Source: Pseudomonas cremoricolorata
GTDB taxonomy: Bacteria; Pseudomonadota; Gammaproteobacteria; Pseudomonadales; Pseudomonadaceae
NCBI RefSeq assembly: GCF_000759535.1
Contig: NZ_CP009455.1
Coordinates: 4,650,001-4,714,000, forward strand
Direction: 5' to 3'
Length of the DNA: 64,000 bases
Shown: in pieces, positions 19,201-27,068 of the stretch
How positions within the stretch are numbered: position 1 is the first letter of the stretch
Layout of the letters: each line of letters opens with the position of its first letter
The notes under the pieces: model-generated
What the model saw: only the letters and a program-made list of their open reading frames with translations
Database searches by the model: none
What the model was told of the DNA's origin: nothing
Position numbers and translations under genes: made by a program

Positions 19201-19307
19201 GTACCGTAGTCGGCGCTGATCTGGCCACGGAATCCGCTGCCGCGCAGGGCCTCGAGAAAGACGCTGTAGTGGGCGGCGGGAACCTGGGCGGGCAGCTGGG
19301 CGATCAT
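16281..19307 (-). CDS. ydiJ: YdiJ-type FAD- and Fe-S-containing D-2-hydroxyacid dehydrogenase
   Basis: 1008 aa, matching E. coli YdiJ in length. The N-terminal FAD_binding_4 domain carries RLTPRGGGTGTNGQSL and the RATIGGMINTDASGQG stretch. A FAD-linked oxidase C-terminal domain follows (HVDAGVLHVRPALDM, LLWGEHGKGLRSEY). Then come Fe-S ligands in CNGNGACYNYDPNDAMCPS and CLACKSCAGQCPI, and a C-terminal CCG-type domain (GCCGMSGTYGHEA). YdiJ-type enzymes oxidise D-2-hydroxyglutarate or related acids and pass electrons to the respiratory chain. The start at 19307 is chosen for homologous length over the open frame to 19481. A LysR regulator diverges from it. Confidence 0.88.
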   Translation of the reverse strand: MIAQLPAQVPAAHYSVFLEALRGSGFRGQISADYGTRTVLATDNSIYQRLPQAAVFPLDAEDVARIATLMGHERFREIRLTPRGGGTGTNGQSLTDGIVVDLSRHMNQILEINVEQRWVRVQAGVVKDQLNAALKPHGLFFAPELSTSNRATIGGMINTDASGQGSCTYGKTRDHVLELDTVLLGGERLHSQPIDDAALQQACAQPGRVGEVHRMAADIAEHQRELIERTFPKLNRCLTGYDLAHLRDEQGRFNLNSVLCGAEGSLGYVVEAKLNVLPIPKYAVLVNVRYSSFMDALRDANALMAHKPLSIETVDSKVLLLAMKDIVWHSVAEYFPEDAARPTLGINLVEFCGDDPAEVNARVAAFVAHLQSDSSVERLGHTLAEGAEAVTRVYVMRKRSVGLLGNVAGEVRPQPFVEDTAVPPERLADYIAEFRALLDSHGLAYGMFGHVDAGVLHVRPALDMKDPAQAALVKPISDAVAALTKRYGGLLWGEHGKGLRSEYVPEYFGELYPALQRLKGAFDPYNQLNPGKICTPPDSAEGLTKVDGVTLRGDLDRSIDERVWQSFTSAVHCNGNGACYNYDPNDAMCPSWKATRQRQHSPKGRASLIREWLRLQGAANIDVLAVSRGRLDWLKGLPQRLRNRWMQRRGQADFSHEVYEAMAGCLACKSCAGQCPIKVNVPDFRSRFLELYHTRYQRPLRDYLIGSLEFSIPYLAHAPAAYNAVMGSKWMSRLLADGVGMVDSPLLSRFNFQATLSRCQVGVASVPTLRELSPQQRARSIVLVQDAFTRYFETSLLAGFIDLADRLGYRVFLAPYSANGKPLHVQGFLGAFAKAAVRNARQLKALADCGVPLVGLDPAMTLVYRQEYTHVPGAEQCPQVLLPQEWLVDALPQQAVTHAGDFRLLAHCTEKTNVPASTGQWQKVFARLGLRLTTEATGCCGMSGTYGHEARNHDTSKTIFAQSWAGKLEQAGEPLATGYSCRSQVKRLADRQLRHPLEVVLQYAERRV

Positions 19308-19492
19308 CGGGGGATGGCCTCGTAGGAATGGCGTGGTCACGGTGTACAGGCGGTCGGAAGACGGCCCGAAATTACGATTCATTGTCATTTGCGCACAGGT
19401 CTTGCGAGCGAGAATGACGCGTGCGCCAATGTTCCTGTAGTTTCGGGGCCAGGGCAAACGGATATTCCGCTGGCTATGCATGAGTTTTATGA
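19308..19492. promoter_or_regulatory. Divergent promoter region ydiJ / LysR gene
   Basis: The 185-base gap between divergently transcribed ydiJ and a LysR regulator is the classical place for a LysR operator. No unambiguous T-N11-A palindrome could be picked by eye. Confidence 0.45.
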
Positions 19493-20377
19493 ATGAATTA
19501 CCGCCATCTTACCCCCTCGATGTCGCTGCTGCTGGCCTTCGAGGCCGCCGCGCGCCACGAAAGCTACACCCGTGCTGCGGTCGAGCTGTCGCTGACTCAG
19601 AGCGCCATCAGCCGCCAGGTGCAGGCCCTTGAGCAGCAGCTGGGCCTGACGCTGTTTCGCCGCGAGGGCCGCCAGGTGCAACTGACCGACGTCGGGCGCT
19701 TGTACCAGCGCGAGTTGAGCGAAGCCCTGGGGCGCATCCGAAGCGCCACCTTGCAGGCGTTGGCCCATCAGTCCGGGGTGGGCACACTGCGCCTGGCGAC
19801 GTTACCGACCTTCGGCTCTAAGTGGCTGCTGCCAAGGCTCAATACGTTCTATGCGGCGCACCCCGGCATGCTGGTGCACATTCATTCACGTATCGAAGCG
19901 ATCAACTTCGACACCAGCGAAATCGATGCCGCCATCGGCGTGGCCACCCACGACCTGCCCGGATTGATCTGCCATCGCCTGCATGCCGAGCAACTGCTGG
20001 TGATTCTTCCCGCCAATGCGGGCGAGGATGCGCAACCGTGGACCCCGACGCGGATCAGCCAGGAGTTGCTGCTCAACGTCGCCAACAACCCGCATGCGTG
20101 GGGCGAATGGTTTTCCCATCACGCCCTGCCCCATCGCACCATGCGCCTGGGGCCGAGCTTCGAGCTGACCTCGCACTTGATTCAGGCGGTGCGCGCCGGC
20201 ATCGGCATTGGCCTGGTGCCGCGGGTACTGGTTGAAGATGAGCTCGACAGCGGCGAGCTGTACAGCGCCGGGGAGCCGTTCGCCAGCCAGCGCAGCTATT
20301 ACCTGATCTACCCGCCGCGCAACGAGAACCTGCCGTCGCTGCGTGCATTTCGCAGCTGGTTGCTGGCCCAGCTGTAA
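19493..20377 (+). CDS. LysR-family transcriptional regulator (GcvA-like)
   Basis: 294 aa. The N-terminal winged helix-turn-helix (about 6-65) shows FEAAARHESYTRAAVELSLTQ, SAISRQVQALEQQLG and LFRREGR, as in GcvA-like LysR proteins. The C-terminal effector domain (about 90-290) has LRLATLPTFGSKWLLPRL and the late GIGIGLVPRVLVEDEL motif. The gene diverges from ydiJ, so the simplest role is control of that dehydrogenase in response to a hydroxyacid, by analogy with other LysR pairs. It converges on the permease gene across a strong hairpin. Confidence 0.88.
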   Translation: MNYRHLTPSMSLLLAFEAAARHESYTRAAVELSLTQSAISRQVQALEQQLGLTLFRREGRQVQLTDVGRLYQRELSEALGRIRSATLQALAHQSGVGTLRLATLPTFGSKWLLPRLNTFYAAHPGMLVHIHSRIEAINFDTSEIDAAIGVATHDLPGLICHRLHAEQLLVILPANAGEDAQPWTPTRISQELLLNVANNPHAWGEWFSHHALPHRTMRLGPSFELTSHLIQAVRAGIGIGLVPRVLVEDELDSGELYSAGEPFASQRSYYLIYPPRNENLPSLRAFRSWLLAQL

Positions 20378-20380
20378 CGA

Positions 20381-20405
20381 CAAGGGGCCGCAGTGCGGCC
20401 CCTTG
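20381..20405. terminator. Bidirectional hairpin terminator
   Basis: CAAGGGGCCGC-AGT-GCGGCCCCTTG is a perfect 11-bp stem with a 3-base loop between the convergent LysR and permease genes, three bases after the LysR stop. The stem is strong, but neither side has a long T-run. Confidence 0.65.
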
Positions 20406-20434
20406 TGGGTGGATCGTGTGCAGCGTCGAAGTGT

Positions 20435-21853
20435 CTAGCTGCGCGGCTGCGACATCGTCGCGGCAGACGTCGCCTGCTTTCTCAGCTTGCCGCGATAGAA
20501 GACGAACATCACCAGCAGCCATACCGGGATGGCGAATACCGACTTCTGGATACCCGGGATCATCAGCATGATGCCCAGAATCAGCACCACGAAGGCCAGG
20601 CACAGGTAATTGCCATAGGGGTAGAACAACGCCTTGAAACGTGGGGTCTGCCCGGTGGCGTTGAGGTGCTGGCGGAACCTGAGGTGCGAGTAGCTGATCA
20701 TCGCCCAGTTGATCACCAGGGTGGCGACCACCAGCGACATCAGCAATTCCAGTGCTTGCGCAGGCATCAGGTAATTGAGCAGCACGGCGATCAGGGTGAA
20801 GGCGGCCGAGGCCAGCAGCGCCCGTACTGGCACGCCACGGCGGTCGATCTTCGCCAGCGCAGCCGGCGCGTCGCCCTGCTCGGCCATGCCATAGAGCATG
20901 CGCGCGTTGCAGTAGGTGCCGCTGTTGTACACCGACAGTGCGGCGGTCAGCACCACGAAGTTGAGCAGGTGCGCAGCCACGTCACTGCCCAGCAGCGAGA
21001 ACACTTGCACGAACGGGCTGCTGCCGTAGCTGCCACCCGAGGCGTCGATGCTCGCCACCAGGGTGTTCCACGGGGTCAGCGAAAGCAGCACGACCAGGGC
21101 GCCGATGTAGAAGATCAGGATGCGATAGATGACCTGGTTGATCGCCTTGGGAATCACCTTGCGTGGCTGGTCGGCCTCGGCTGCGGTGAAACCGAGCATT
21201 TCCAGGCCGCCGAACGAGAACATGATGATCGCCAGGGCCATGACCAGGCCACTGACGCCATTGGGGAAGAACCCGCCATGCTCCCACAGGTTGGTGACCG
21301 AAGCATCCGGGCCTCCGTTGCCGCTGGTCAGCAGCCAGGCGCCAAGGGCAATCATGCATACCACGGCGGCGACCTTGATGATGCCGAACCAGAATTCGGC
21401 CTCGCCGAACACTTTGACGTTCATCAGGTTGATGGCGTTGATCAGTACGAAAAAGCCCGCTGCGGACACCCAAGTGGGGATTTCCGGCCACCAGTAATGC
21501 ACGTACTTGCCCACTGCCGACAGTTCCGACATGCCCACCAGCACGTACAGCACCCAGCAGTTCCAGCCCGACAAGAAGCCCGCAAAGCCGCCCCAGTAAG
21601 TGTGGGCGAAGTGGCTGAACGAACCGGCCACCGGCTCTTCGACGATCATTTCGCCGAGCTGGCGCATGATCAGGAAGGCGATGAGGCCACAGATGGCATA
21701 ACCGAGGATCATCGACGGGCCGGCCATCTTCATGACCCCGGCCGAGCCGAGGAACAGGCCGGTGCCGATGGCGCCACCCAGGGCGATCAACTGGATATGA
21801 CGGTTTTTCAGGCCACGCTTGAGTTCGCCTGACTGCGAGTTGTGTTCACTCAT
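20435..21853 (-). CDS. AroP-type amino acid permease (APC superfamily)
   Basis: 472 aa inner-membrane amino acid/proton symporter with about 12 membrane segments. The first segment has the APC motif LIALGGAIGTGLFLGSAG, followed by GYAICGLIAFLIMRQLGEM and EPVAGSFSHFA, typical of the AroP/PheP/GabP/ProY branch. The central FSFGGLEMLGFTAAEADQP and the C-terminal LKNRHIQ-proximal N-terminus also fit. Best guess is an aromatic amino acid transporter, but specificity within the branch cannot be read from sequence. ATG 21853 has AGGTGA upstream; the extension to 21904 lacks a site. Confidence 0.8.
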   Translation of the reverse strand: MSEHNSQSGELKRGLKNRHIQLIALGGAIGTGLFLGSAGVMKMAGPSMILGYAICGLIAFLIMRQLGEMIVEEPVAGSFSHFAHTYWGGFAGFLSGWNCWVLYVLVGMSELSAVGKYVHYWWPEIPTWVSAAGFFVLINAINLMNVKVFGEAEFWFGIIKVAAVVCMIALGAWLLTSGNGGPDASVTNLWEHGGFFPNGVSGLVMALAIIMFSFGGLEMLGFTAAEADQPRKVIPKAINQVIYRILIFYIGALVVLLSLTPWNTLVASIDASGGSYGSSPFVQVFSLLGSDVAAHLLNFVVLTAALSVYNSGTYCNARMLYGMAEQGDAPAALAKIDRRGVPVRALLASAAFTLIAVLLNYLMPAQALELLMSLVVATLVINWAMISYSHLRFRQHLNATGQTPRFKALFYPYGNYLCLAFVVLILGIMLMIPGIQKSVFAIPVWLLVMFVFYRGKLRKQATSAATMSQPRS

Positions 21854-22268
21854 GAACGAAGTCACCTGCACTGTTTTTATCTGTGACGGAATCGGACCCA
21901 TCACGCTCGTGGCGCGATGGAATGGGCAAGGTGGTTACCTTGATGCCGGGAGGCGGCGACGCGAGGCGATCGACCGAATGTCAGCACGGGTGCGCGGAGC
22001 GCGAAGGGTCACAGGTAAAACGCGGCGCCCTGTATACCCTTGCGAGCGCGCAGGCGTCAACGCAGTGGGTCAGTTCCGGATGGAAAAACGCACGGCGCCC
22101 CGACAGGGACGTCTGGTTTGGCAGGAATTCTTTACAGAATCGGGAAGAAAGCCTGAATTCGGCGGGAAACGACGATTGATTTCGTCAGAAAATCTTTACA
22201 GGGTAGAAGCGTATTGCGCGTTGCAAGAAGGCCATTCGCAGGTAAACCGCGAATGACCGACCCTGCGA
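21854..22268. other. Intergenic region between rluB and the permease gene
   Basis: About 415 bases on the 5' side of the permease and the 3' side of rluB. It holds a REP-like palindrome near the rluB stop (separate entry) and must contain the permease promoter. No gene was supported; plus-strand open frames here lack any recognisable domain. Confidence 0.5.
22233..22255. repeat. REP-like palindrome after rluB
   Basis: CATTCGC-A-GGTAAACC-GCGAATG, a near-perfect palindrome containing the REP core GGTAAACC, 14 bases past the rluB stop. It could protect or end the rluB transcript. Confidence 0.55.
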
Positions 22269-23327
22269 TCAGCCGCGCGGCTTGCCGCGGCCGCGGCCTG
22301 CCGGCTTGTCGCCCTCAGGCTTGGTGCCGCGTTTGCGCATGTCGCTCGGGCGCTCGGCGACGGTGCTGCTACGGCCCTTGCGCGGGGCGTCGTCCTTGGC
22401 CGGACGCTGCGGACGTTCGGCTGCACCTTCCTGGGCCGGACGCAGGCTGCGCACGCGCTCGTTGCGGCCCATCGGGCGGCTCGACTTGCGCTGCAAGCGC
22501 TCGAGCTTTTCCTTGGCCTTGAGGTTGAGCGTCGGCAGGGCGACGGGCTTGAGGCCCACTTCAGCGGCGAGGATGTCGATTTCGCCCTGGCTCATTTCCC
22601 GCCAGCGACCCATCGGCAGGTCGGAGTTGAGGAACACCGGGCCGAAACGCACGCGCTTCAGACGGCTGACCACCACGCCCTGGGATTCCCACAGACGACG
22701 CACTTCGCGGTTGCGACCTTCCATCACCACGCAGTGGAACCAGTGGTTGAAGCCTTCACCGCCAGGGGCTTTCTGGATGTCGGTGAACTTCGCCGGGCCA
22801 TCTTCGAGGGTCACGCCGGCCTTGAGGCGGTCGAGCATGTCGTCGTCGACCTCGCCACGCACACGTACCGCGTACTCACGGTCCATCTCGTAGGACGGGT
22901 GCATCAGGCGGTTGGCCAGTTCGCCGTCGGTGGTGAACAGCAGCAGGCCGGTGGTGTTGATGTCCAGGCGACCGATATTGATCCAGCGCCCTTCACGGGG
23001 CTTGGGCAGGCGATCGAACACAGTCGGACGGCCTTCGGGGTCGTCACGGGTGCAGATTTCGCCGTCGGGCTTGTTGTACATGATCACCCGGCGGGTCGCC
23101 TCGGCGGCTTCCTCGCGCTTGATCAGCTTGCCGTCCACGGCGATGGCATCGTGCAGGTCGACGCGCTGGCCCAGGGTGGCGGCCACGCCATTGACCTTGA
23201 TCCGACCTTCGCTGATCCAGGCTTCGACGTCACGGCGCGAACCGACGCCGATGCGTGCGAGCACCTTTTGCAGTTTTTCGCCGGAGGGCGGGACGGGTTG
23301 GGGTTGTTGCAGGTCGTTGTCGCTCAT
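22269..23327 (-). CDS. rluB: 23S rRNA pseudouridine(2605) synthase RluB
   Basis: 352 aa. An N-terminal S4 RNA-binding domain (GEKLQKVLARIGVGSRRDVEAW) is followed by the RsuA/RluB-type catalytic domain with the active-site Asp in GRLDINTTGLLLFT (about residue 120) and the RNREVRRLWESQG motif. The last 80 residues are a basic, low-complexity Arg/Lys/Pro tail ending GRGRGKPRG, common in Pseudomonas RluB. It modifies U2605 of 23S rRNA. It begins next to the repeat block at 23.4-24.8 kb, so its promoter region must lie close to the first repeat copy. Confidence 0.93.
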   Translation of the reverse strand: MSDNDLQQPQPVPPSGEKLQKVLARIGVGSRRDVEAWISEGRIKVNGVAATLGQRVDLHDAIAVDGKLIKREEAAEATRRVIMYNKPDGEICTRDDPEGRPTVFDRLPKPREGRWINIGRLDINTTGLLLFTTDGELANRLMHPSYEMDREYAVRVRGEVDDDMLDRLKAGVTLEDGPAKFTDIQKAPGGEGFNHWFHCVVMEGRNREVRRLWESQGVVVSRLKRVRFGPVFLNSDLPMGRWREMSQGEIDILAAEVGLKPVALPTLNLKAKEKLERLQRKSSRPMGRNERVRSLRPAQEGAAERPQRPAKDDAPRKGRSSTVAERPSDMRKRGTKPEGDKPAGRGRGKPRG

Positions 23328-23472
23328 TCAGGCACCTCCCGGTGTAGTCATGACAATCGAATTGGCGGCGGATGCGCCAAAGGGGTCGCGCACTATACGC
23401 GGATTGGTGGGGGAACGCACGGGGGCTTTTCTGGGCGGTTTGGCGGCGGGGGGCTGGTGCCTTGTTCTGTAG

Positions 23473-23802
23473 CGTGCACGTTGATGGCGTTGTCAGGATT
23501 CATTGGCTTGGTTGGCTTTGAGTCACCTTTTCGCCTTTACGGCGAGTTACTTTTGTTTGCGGACAAAAGTAACCAAAAACCGCCTGCTCCACGATCCGGC
23601 CCTTCACTACGCTGCGCTACGTTACGGGTTCCCTGCGTTCCGGTGCTCTACGGGGCGCCGCGTGCAAGGGTTGCTACGCAACCCTCACACCTCGCGTCCT
23701 CGGCTGCGCCTCGGGTGCGCTGACGCGCACGCCCCTTCGAACACCTCCACTTCGGCCGGACCCAGTCGCGATCTGTGTTGCCTGAACTGTCGCGTATGAA
23801 GA
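23473..23802 (+). repeat. Structured dispersed repeat, copy 1 (type A)
   Basis: First of three type-A copies between rluB and scpB. Order of elements: GGCTTGGTTGGC box, a small TCGCC/GGCGA hairpin (23531-23545), the main hairpin GTTACTTTTG-8 nt-CAAAAGTAAC (23546-23573), a conserved GC-rich middle, GGGTTGC-TAC-GCAACCC (from 23668), and GTGCGC-TGAC-GCGCAC (23715-23730). Copies 2 and 3 run the opposite way. The far end passes into a hexamer tandem repeat. Short open frames inside the copies are by-products of the repeat. Confidence 0.85.
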
Positions 23803-23861
23803 TCAAGATCAAGATCAAGAGCAAGACCAAAAGCAACGGCAACGGCAACGGCAACGGCAAC
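23798..23861 (+). repeat. Hexanucleotide tandem repeats (AAGATC)n and (AACGGC)n
   Basis: About three AAGATC units, three decayed units (AAGAGC, AAGACC, AAAAGC), then about four AACGGC units. The array starts exactly where copy 1 should continue into the GAAGATCAAAAGC end seen (inverted) in copies 2 and 3, so it seems to have grown from that end sequence. Confidence 0.85.
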
Positions 23862-23960
23862 ATTCATGAGGGTTCACCCGCTAGAAGCTCAGAGCGGGCG
23901 ACACTTTGGTATGTTTTCGGCACATCTCACTCGCCCGGTTCAGGCCGGCAGTCAAGCCTA

Positions 23961-24334
23961 TTTCGCTTGAGATCGCTTATACATAGAGCGAGCTTTTGAT
24001 CTTCGTACGCGATAGTTCAGGCGACACAGATCGCGACTGGATCCGGCCGGAGTGGAGGTGTTCGTAGGGGCGTGCGCGCAGCGCACCCGAGGCATAGCCG
24101 AGGACGCGAGGTGTGAGGGTTGCGCAGCAACCCTTGCCCGCGGCGCCCCGTAGAGCACCGGAACGCAGGGAACCCGTAACGCAGCGCAGCGTAGTGAAGG
24201 GCCGGATCGTGGAGCAGGCGGTTTTTGGTTACTTTTGTCCGCAAACAAAAGTAACTCGCCGTAAAGGCGAAAAGGTGACTCAAAGCCAACCAAGCCAGTG
24301 AATCCTGACAGCGCCATCAACGCGCACGGTGCAA
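23961..24334 (-). repeat. Structured dispersed repeat, copy 2 (type A)
   Basis: Inverted relative to copy 1 over almost its whole length. The main hairpin is GTTACTTTTG (24228-24237), 8-nt loop, CAAAAGTAAC (24246-24255). It keeps the terminal segment CGAGCTTTTGATCTTC (ending 24004) that copy 1 has lost. Together copies 1 and 2 form an inverted repeat of more than 300 bp with a spacer of about 160-200 bases. Confidence 0.85.
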
Positions 24335-24380
24335 AAAATTACCAGCCATGACCCACGTTCGCTCGGTTAAGCAGTTGAGG

Positions 24381-24755
24381 CTATTTGGCTGGAAGTCGCT
24401 TATGCATAGCGAGCTTTTGATCTTCATACGCGATTGCTCAGGCGACACAGATCGCGACTGGGTCCGGCCGGAGTGGAGGTGTTCGAAGGCGCGTGCGCGT
24501 CAGCGCAGCCGAGGCATAGCCGAGGACGCGAGGTGTGAGGGTTGCGCAGCAACCCTTGCCCGCGGCGCCCCGTAGAGCACCGGAACGCAGGGAACCCGTA
24601 ACGAAGCGCAGCGTAGTGCAGGGCCGGATCGTGGAGCAGGCGGTTTTTGGTTACTTTTGTCCGCAAACAAAAGTAACTCGCCGTAAAGGCGAAAAGGTGA
24701 CTCAACGCCAACCAAGCCAATGAATCCTGACAATGTCATCAAAGCGCACGGAACC
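24381..24755 (-). repeat. Structured dispersed repeat, copy 3 (type A)
   Basis: Direct repeat of copy 2, with the main hairpin at 24650-24659 and 24668-24677. It ends about 40 bases before the scpB stop codon. Differences from copy 2 are mostly single bases outside the stems; the GTGCGC hairpin has one disrupted pair here. Confidence 0.85.
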
Positions 24756-24796
24756 TGACCAGCGAATCCTGGAACTACCACGAAAACCCAAACGAA

Positions 24797-25573
24797 TCAG
24801 GACCGCGACTCCTCCTCTGGCCCCGACTCCACCTCACGCAAATCATCGAAATCAATCTTCAACCCTTCCTCCATCGCATCCAACTCGACCAGCAACGACC
24901 GGAAGCTGGTTTCTTCCTTGGGCTCGGCACCGTCTTCGCCTTCATCACCCTCGGCCAGACTGGCGTCGGCCAGGGCTTGCAGGTGCGCCGGCACCGGGGC
25001 GTCGTCGGGGTCGAGGTCATCGAGCGGCGGCGCCGGCTCCAGGTCGCGCAGTTCGGCCAGCGCCGGCAATTGCTCAAGACCGCTGAGGTTGAAGTGGTCG
25101 AGGAACGCCTTGGTGGTGGCGAACATCGCCGGACGTCCCGGCACCTCGCGGTAGCCGACCACCTTGATCCACTCACGCTCGACCAGGGTGCGCACGATGT
25201 TGCTGTTGACGGCCACGCCGCGCACGTCTTCGATTTCACCGCGGGTGATCGGCTGGCGGTAGGCGATCAGCGCCAGGGTTTCGAGCAAGGCGCGCGAGTA
25301 ACGCTGGGGGCGCTCTTCCCACAGCCGACCGACCCAGGGCGCGTACTGCTCGCGGATTTGCAGTCGGTAGCCGCTGGCGACTTCCTTGAGCTCGAACGAA
25401 CGTCCGGCGCAGGACTTGCCCAGCACCTCCAGGGCCTTCCTGAACACCGAGGGCGCTGGCCGTTCAGGCTGCTCGAACAGCTCGTACAAACGCTCGAGCG
25501 ACTGTGGCTTGCCGGAGGCGAGCAGGAAAGCTTCGATCAGTGAGGCCAGCTCACGGGGGTCATTGAGGTTCAT
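24797..25573 (-). CDS. scpB: Segregation and condensation protein B
   Basis: 258 aa. ScpB is the winged-helix kite subunit that, with ScpA, binds SMC/MukB-like ATPases in chromosome condensation. The body contains two winged-helix domains (LASLIEAFLLASGKPQSLERL, and ETLALIAYRQPITRGEIEDVRGV with the strongly conserved IAYRQPITR). It has a long acidic C-terminal tail (about residues 190-258, rich in Asp/Glu), common in Pseudomonas ScpB. ATG 25573 overlaps the scpA stop by 14 bases, indicating coupling. Confidence 0.93.
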   Translation of the reverse strand: MNLNDPRELASLIEAFLLASGKPQSLERLYELFEQPERPAPSVFRKALEVLGKSCAGRSFELKEVASGYRLQIREQYAPWVGRLWEERPQRYSRALLETLALIAYRQPITRGEIEDVRGVAVNSNIVRTLVEREWIKVVGYREVPGRPAMFATTKAFLDHFNLSGLEQLPALAELRDLEPAPPLDDLDPDDAPVPAHLQALADASLAEGDEGEDGAEPKEETSFRSLLVELDAMEEGLKIDFDDLREVESGPEEESRS

Positions 25574-26426
25574 GGGGTTCAACGAATTCCGAATCGGGCG
25601 CACTGCGCACACGCACGTGGATAGGGGTGAACGGCTCGTTCTGCACCAGCTCGATCAGCGACTCCTTGACCAGTTCGAGAATCGCCATGAAGGTCACCAC
25701 CACGCCCAGCTTGCCTTCCTCGGCGGTGAACAGCTCGACGAAGGGCACGAAGCCGCCGCCGCGCAGGCGCTCGAGCACATGACTCATACGCTCACGGGTC
25801 GACAGCACCTCGCGGGTGATCTGGTGGCTTTCGAACAAATCGTTGCGGCGCATGACCTCGGCCATGGACATCAGCAGCTCAGGCAGACTGACCTGCGGCA
25901 GCAGCTTGCGCACCTTGGCCAGCGGCGCTTCCAGGCGCGGTACGTAGAAGTCGCGGCCCTGGCGCGGCAGTTGGTCGAGGTCCTCGGCGGCGGCCTTGAA
26001 GCGTTCGTACTGTTGCAGGCGGCGAATCAGCTCGGCACGCGGGTCGCCCTCTTCGGCTTCGACCTCGGCAGAGCGCGGCAGCAGCATGCGCGATTTTATC
26101 TCGGCAAGCATGGCGGCCATCACCAGGTACTCGGCAGCCAGCTCCAGGCGCACGTTCTTCATCAGCTCGACGTAGGTCATGTACTGACGGGTGATTTCCG
26201 CCACCGGAATGTCGAGGATGTCGATGTTCTGCTTGCGGATCAGGTACAGCAGCAGGTCGAGCGGGCCTTCGAAGGCGTCGAGAAACACTTCCAGCGCATC
26301 GGGCGGGATATACAGGTCGACCGGCAGCTCGGTCAGCGCCTCGCCGTAGACCAGCGCCAATTGCAGCTGCAAGGGCGATGGCGGCTCGATCTGCGCCACG
26401 GGCAGGGCGGCGTCCTGCTGATTCAC
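25560..26426 (-). CDS. scpA: Segregation and condensation protein A
   Basis: 288-aa kleisin subunit bridging the SMC dimer. FEGPLDLLLYLIRKQNIDILDIPV is the hallmark kleisin N-terminal segment (about residues 52-75, quoted in part), followed by a long helical middle (AEYLVMAAMLAEIKSRMLLP) and the C-terminal winged helix (FVPFVELFTAEEGKLGVVVTF). ATG 26426 overlaps the preceding yciO stop (ATGA), so yciO, scpA and scpB form one transcription unit. Confidence 0.93.
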   Translation of the reverse strand: MNQQDAALPVAQIEPPSPLQLQLALVYGEALTELPVDLYIPPDALEVFLDAFEGPLDLLLYLIRKQNIDILDIPVAEITRQYMTYVELMKNVRLELAAEYLVMAAMLAEIKSRMLLPRSAEVEAEEGDPRAELIRRLQQYERFKAAAEDLDQLPRQGRDFYVPRLEAPLAKVRKLLPQVSLPELLMSMAEVMRRNDLFESHQITREVLSTRERMSHVLERLRGGGFVPFVELFTAEEGKLGVVVTFMAILELVKESLIELVQNEPFTPIHVRVRSAPDSEFVEPHEPQ

Positions 26427-27052
26427 GCCTGGGCCAGGAAGGGCTCGGGGTCGCCGCAGCCTTCACGGATCAGCGCCGGCTCGCCTGCGGAAAGATCGAT
26501 GACGGTGGACGCCTTGAGGCCGCCATAACCGCCGTCGATGACCAGGTCGACTTGGTGCTCCAGGCGCTGACGAATTGCGTAAGGGTCGGTCATCGGCTCT
26601 TCATCGCCCGGCAGAATCAGGCTGACGCTCATCAGCGGTTCACCCAGCTCTTCGAGCAAGGCGCGCACGATGGGGTTGGCCGGCACACGCAGGCCGATGG
26701 TGCGGCGTTTTTCGTGCATCAGCAGGCGCGGCACTTCGCGGGTGGCGTTGAGGATGAAGGTGTAGGGCCCTGGAATGTGCGCCTTCAACAGACGGAAGTT
26801 GGCCGTGTCGATTTTGGCGTACAGGCCCATCTGCGACAGGTCACAGCACAGCAGCGTGAAGTTGTGCTGTTTGTCGAGCTGGCGCAGACGACGCACCCGC
26901 TCGATGGCGGACTTGTCGCCGATCTGACAACCCAGCGCGTAGGCCGAATCGGTAGGGTAGACCACTACCCCGCCCTTGCGAATGATCTCGACGGCCTGTT
27001 TGATCAGCCGCGCCTGGGGGTTTTCGGCGTGTATCTGGAAAAATTGGCTCAC
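26423..27052 (-). CDS. yciO: YciO/YrdC/Sua5-family protein
   Basis: 209 aa. YrdC-fold protein of the YciO branch; family members use threonine, bicarbonate and ATP to make threonylcarbamoyl-AMP for tRNA t6A, although YciO itself is a weaker or different activity. Motifs: KGGVVVYPTDSAYALGCQIG, HNFTLLC, PGPYTFIL, and RVPANPIVRALLEELGEP. GTG 27052 is chosen because VSQFFQIHAENPQARLI aligns with the E. coli YciO start and AGGATGA lies upstream; ATG 27088 would overlap rnm and adds 12 residues. Confidence 0.88.
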   Translation of the reverse strand: MSQFFQIHAENPQARLIKQAVEIIRKGGVVVYPTDSAYALGCQIGDKSAIERVRRLRQLDKQHNFTLLCCDLSQMGLYAKIDTANFRLLKAHIPGPYTFILNATREVPRLLMHEKRRTIGLRVPANPIVRALLEELGEPLMSVSLILPGDEEPMTDPYAIRQRLEHQVDLVIDGGYGGLKASTVIDLSAGEPALIREGCGDPEPFLAQA

Positions 27053-27068
27053 GTAGTCATCCTGTGCA

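Noticed and set aside
20393..21832. 479-codon frame antisense to the AroP-type permease
   Set aside because: Sense strand shows a full permease; the antisense product is a His/Gln/Asp-rich shadow.
23473..24755. Insertion sequence remnants, considered for the repeat block
   Set aside because: No transposase fragment and no target-site duplication seen, and the conserved parts are internal hairpins rather than ends.
23503..24781. Short open frames of 60-120 codons within repeat copies 1-3 (similar proteins predicted in each)
   Set aside because: They resemble each other only because the DNA repeat is the same; frames differ between copies, there are no ribosome sites, and conservation follows hairpins rather than codons.
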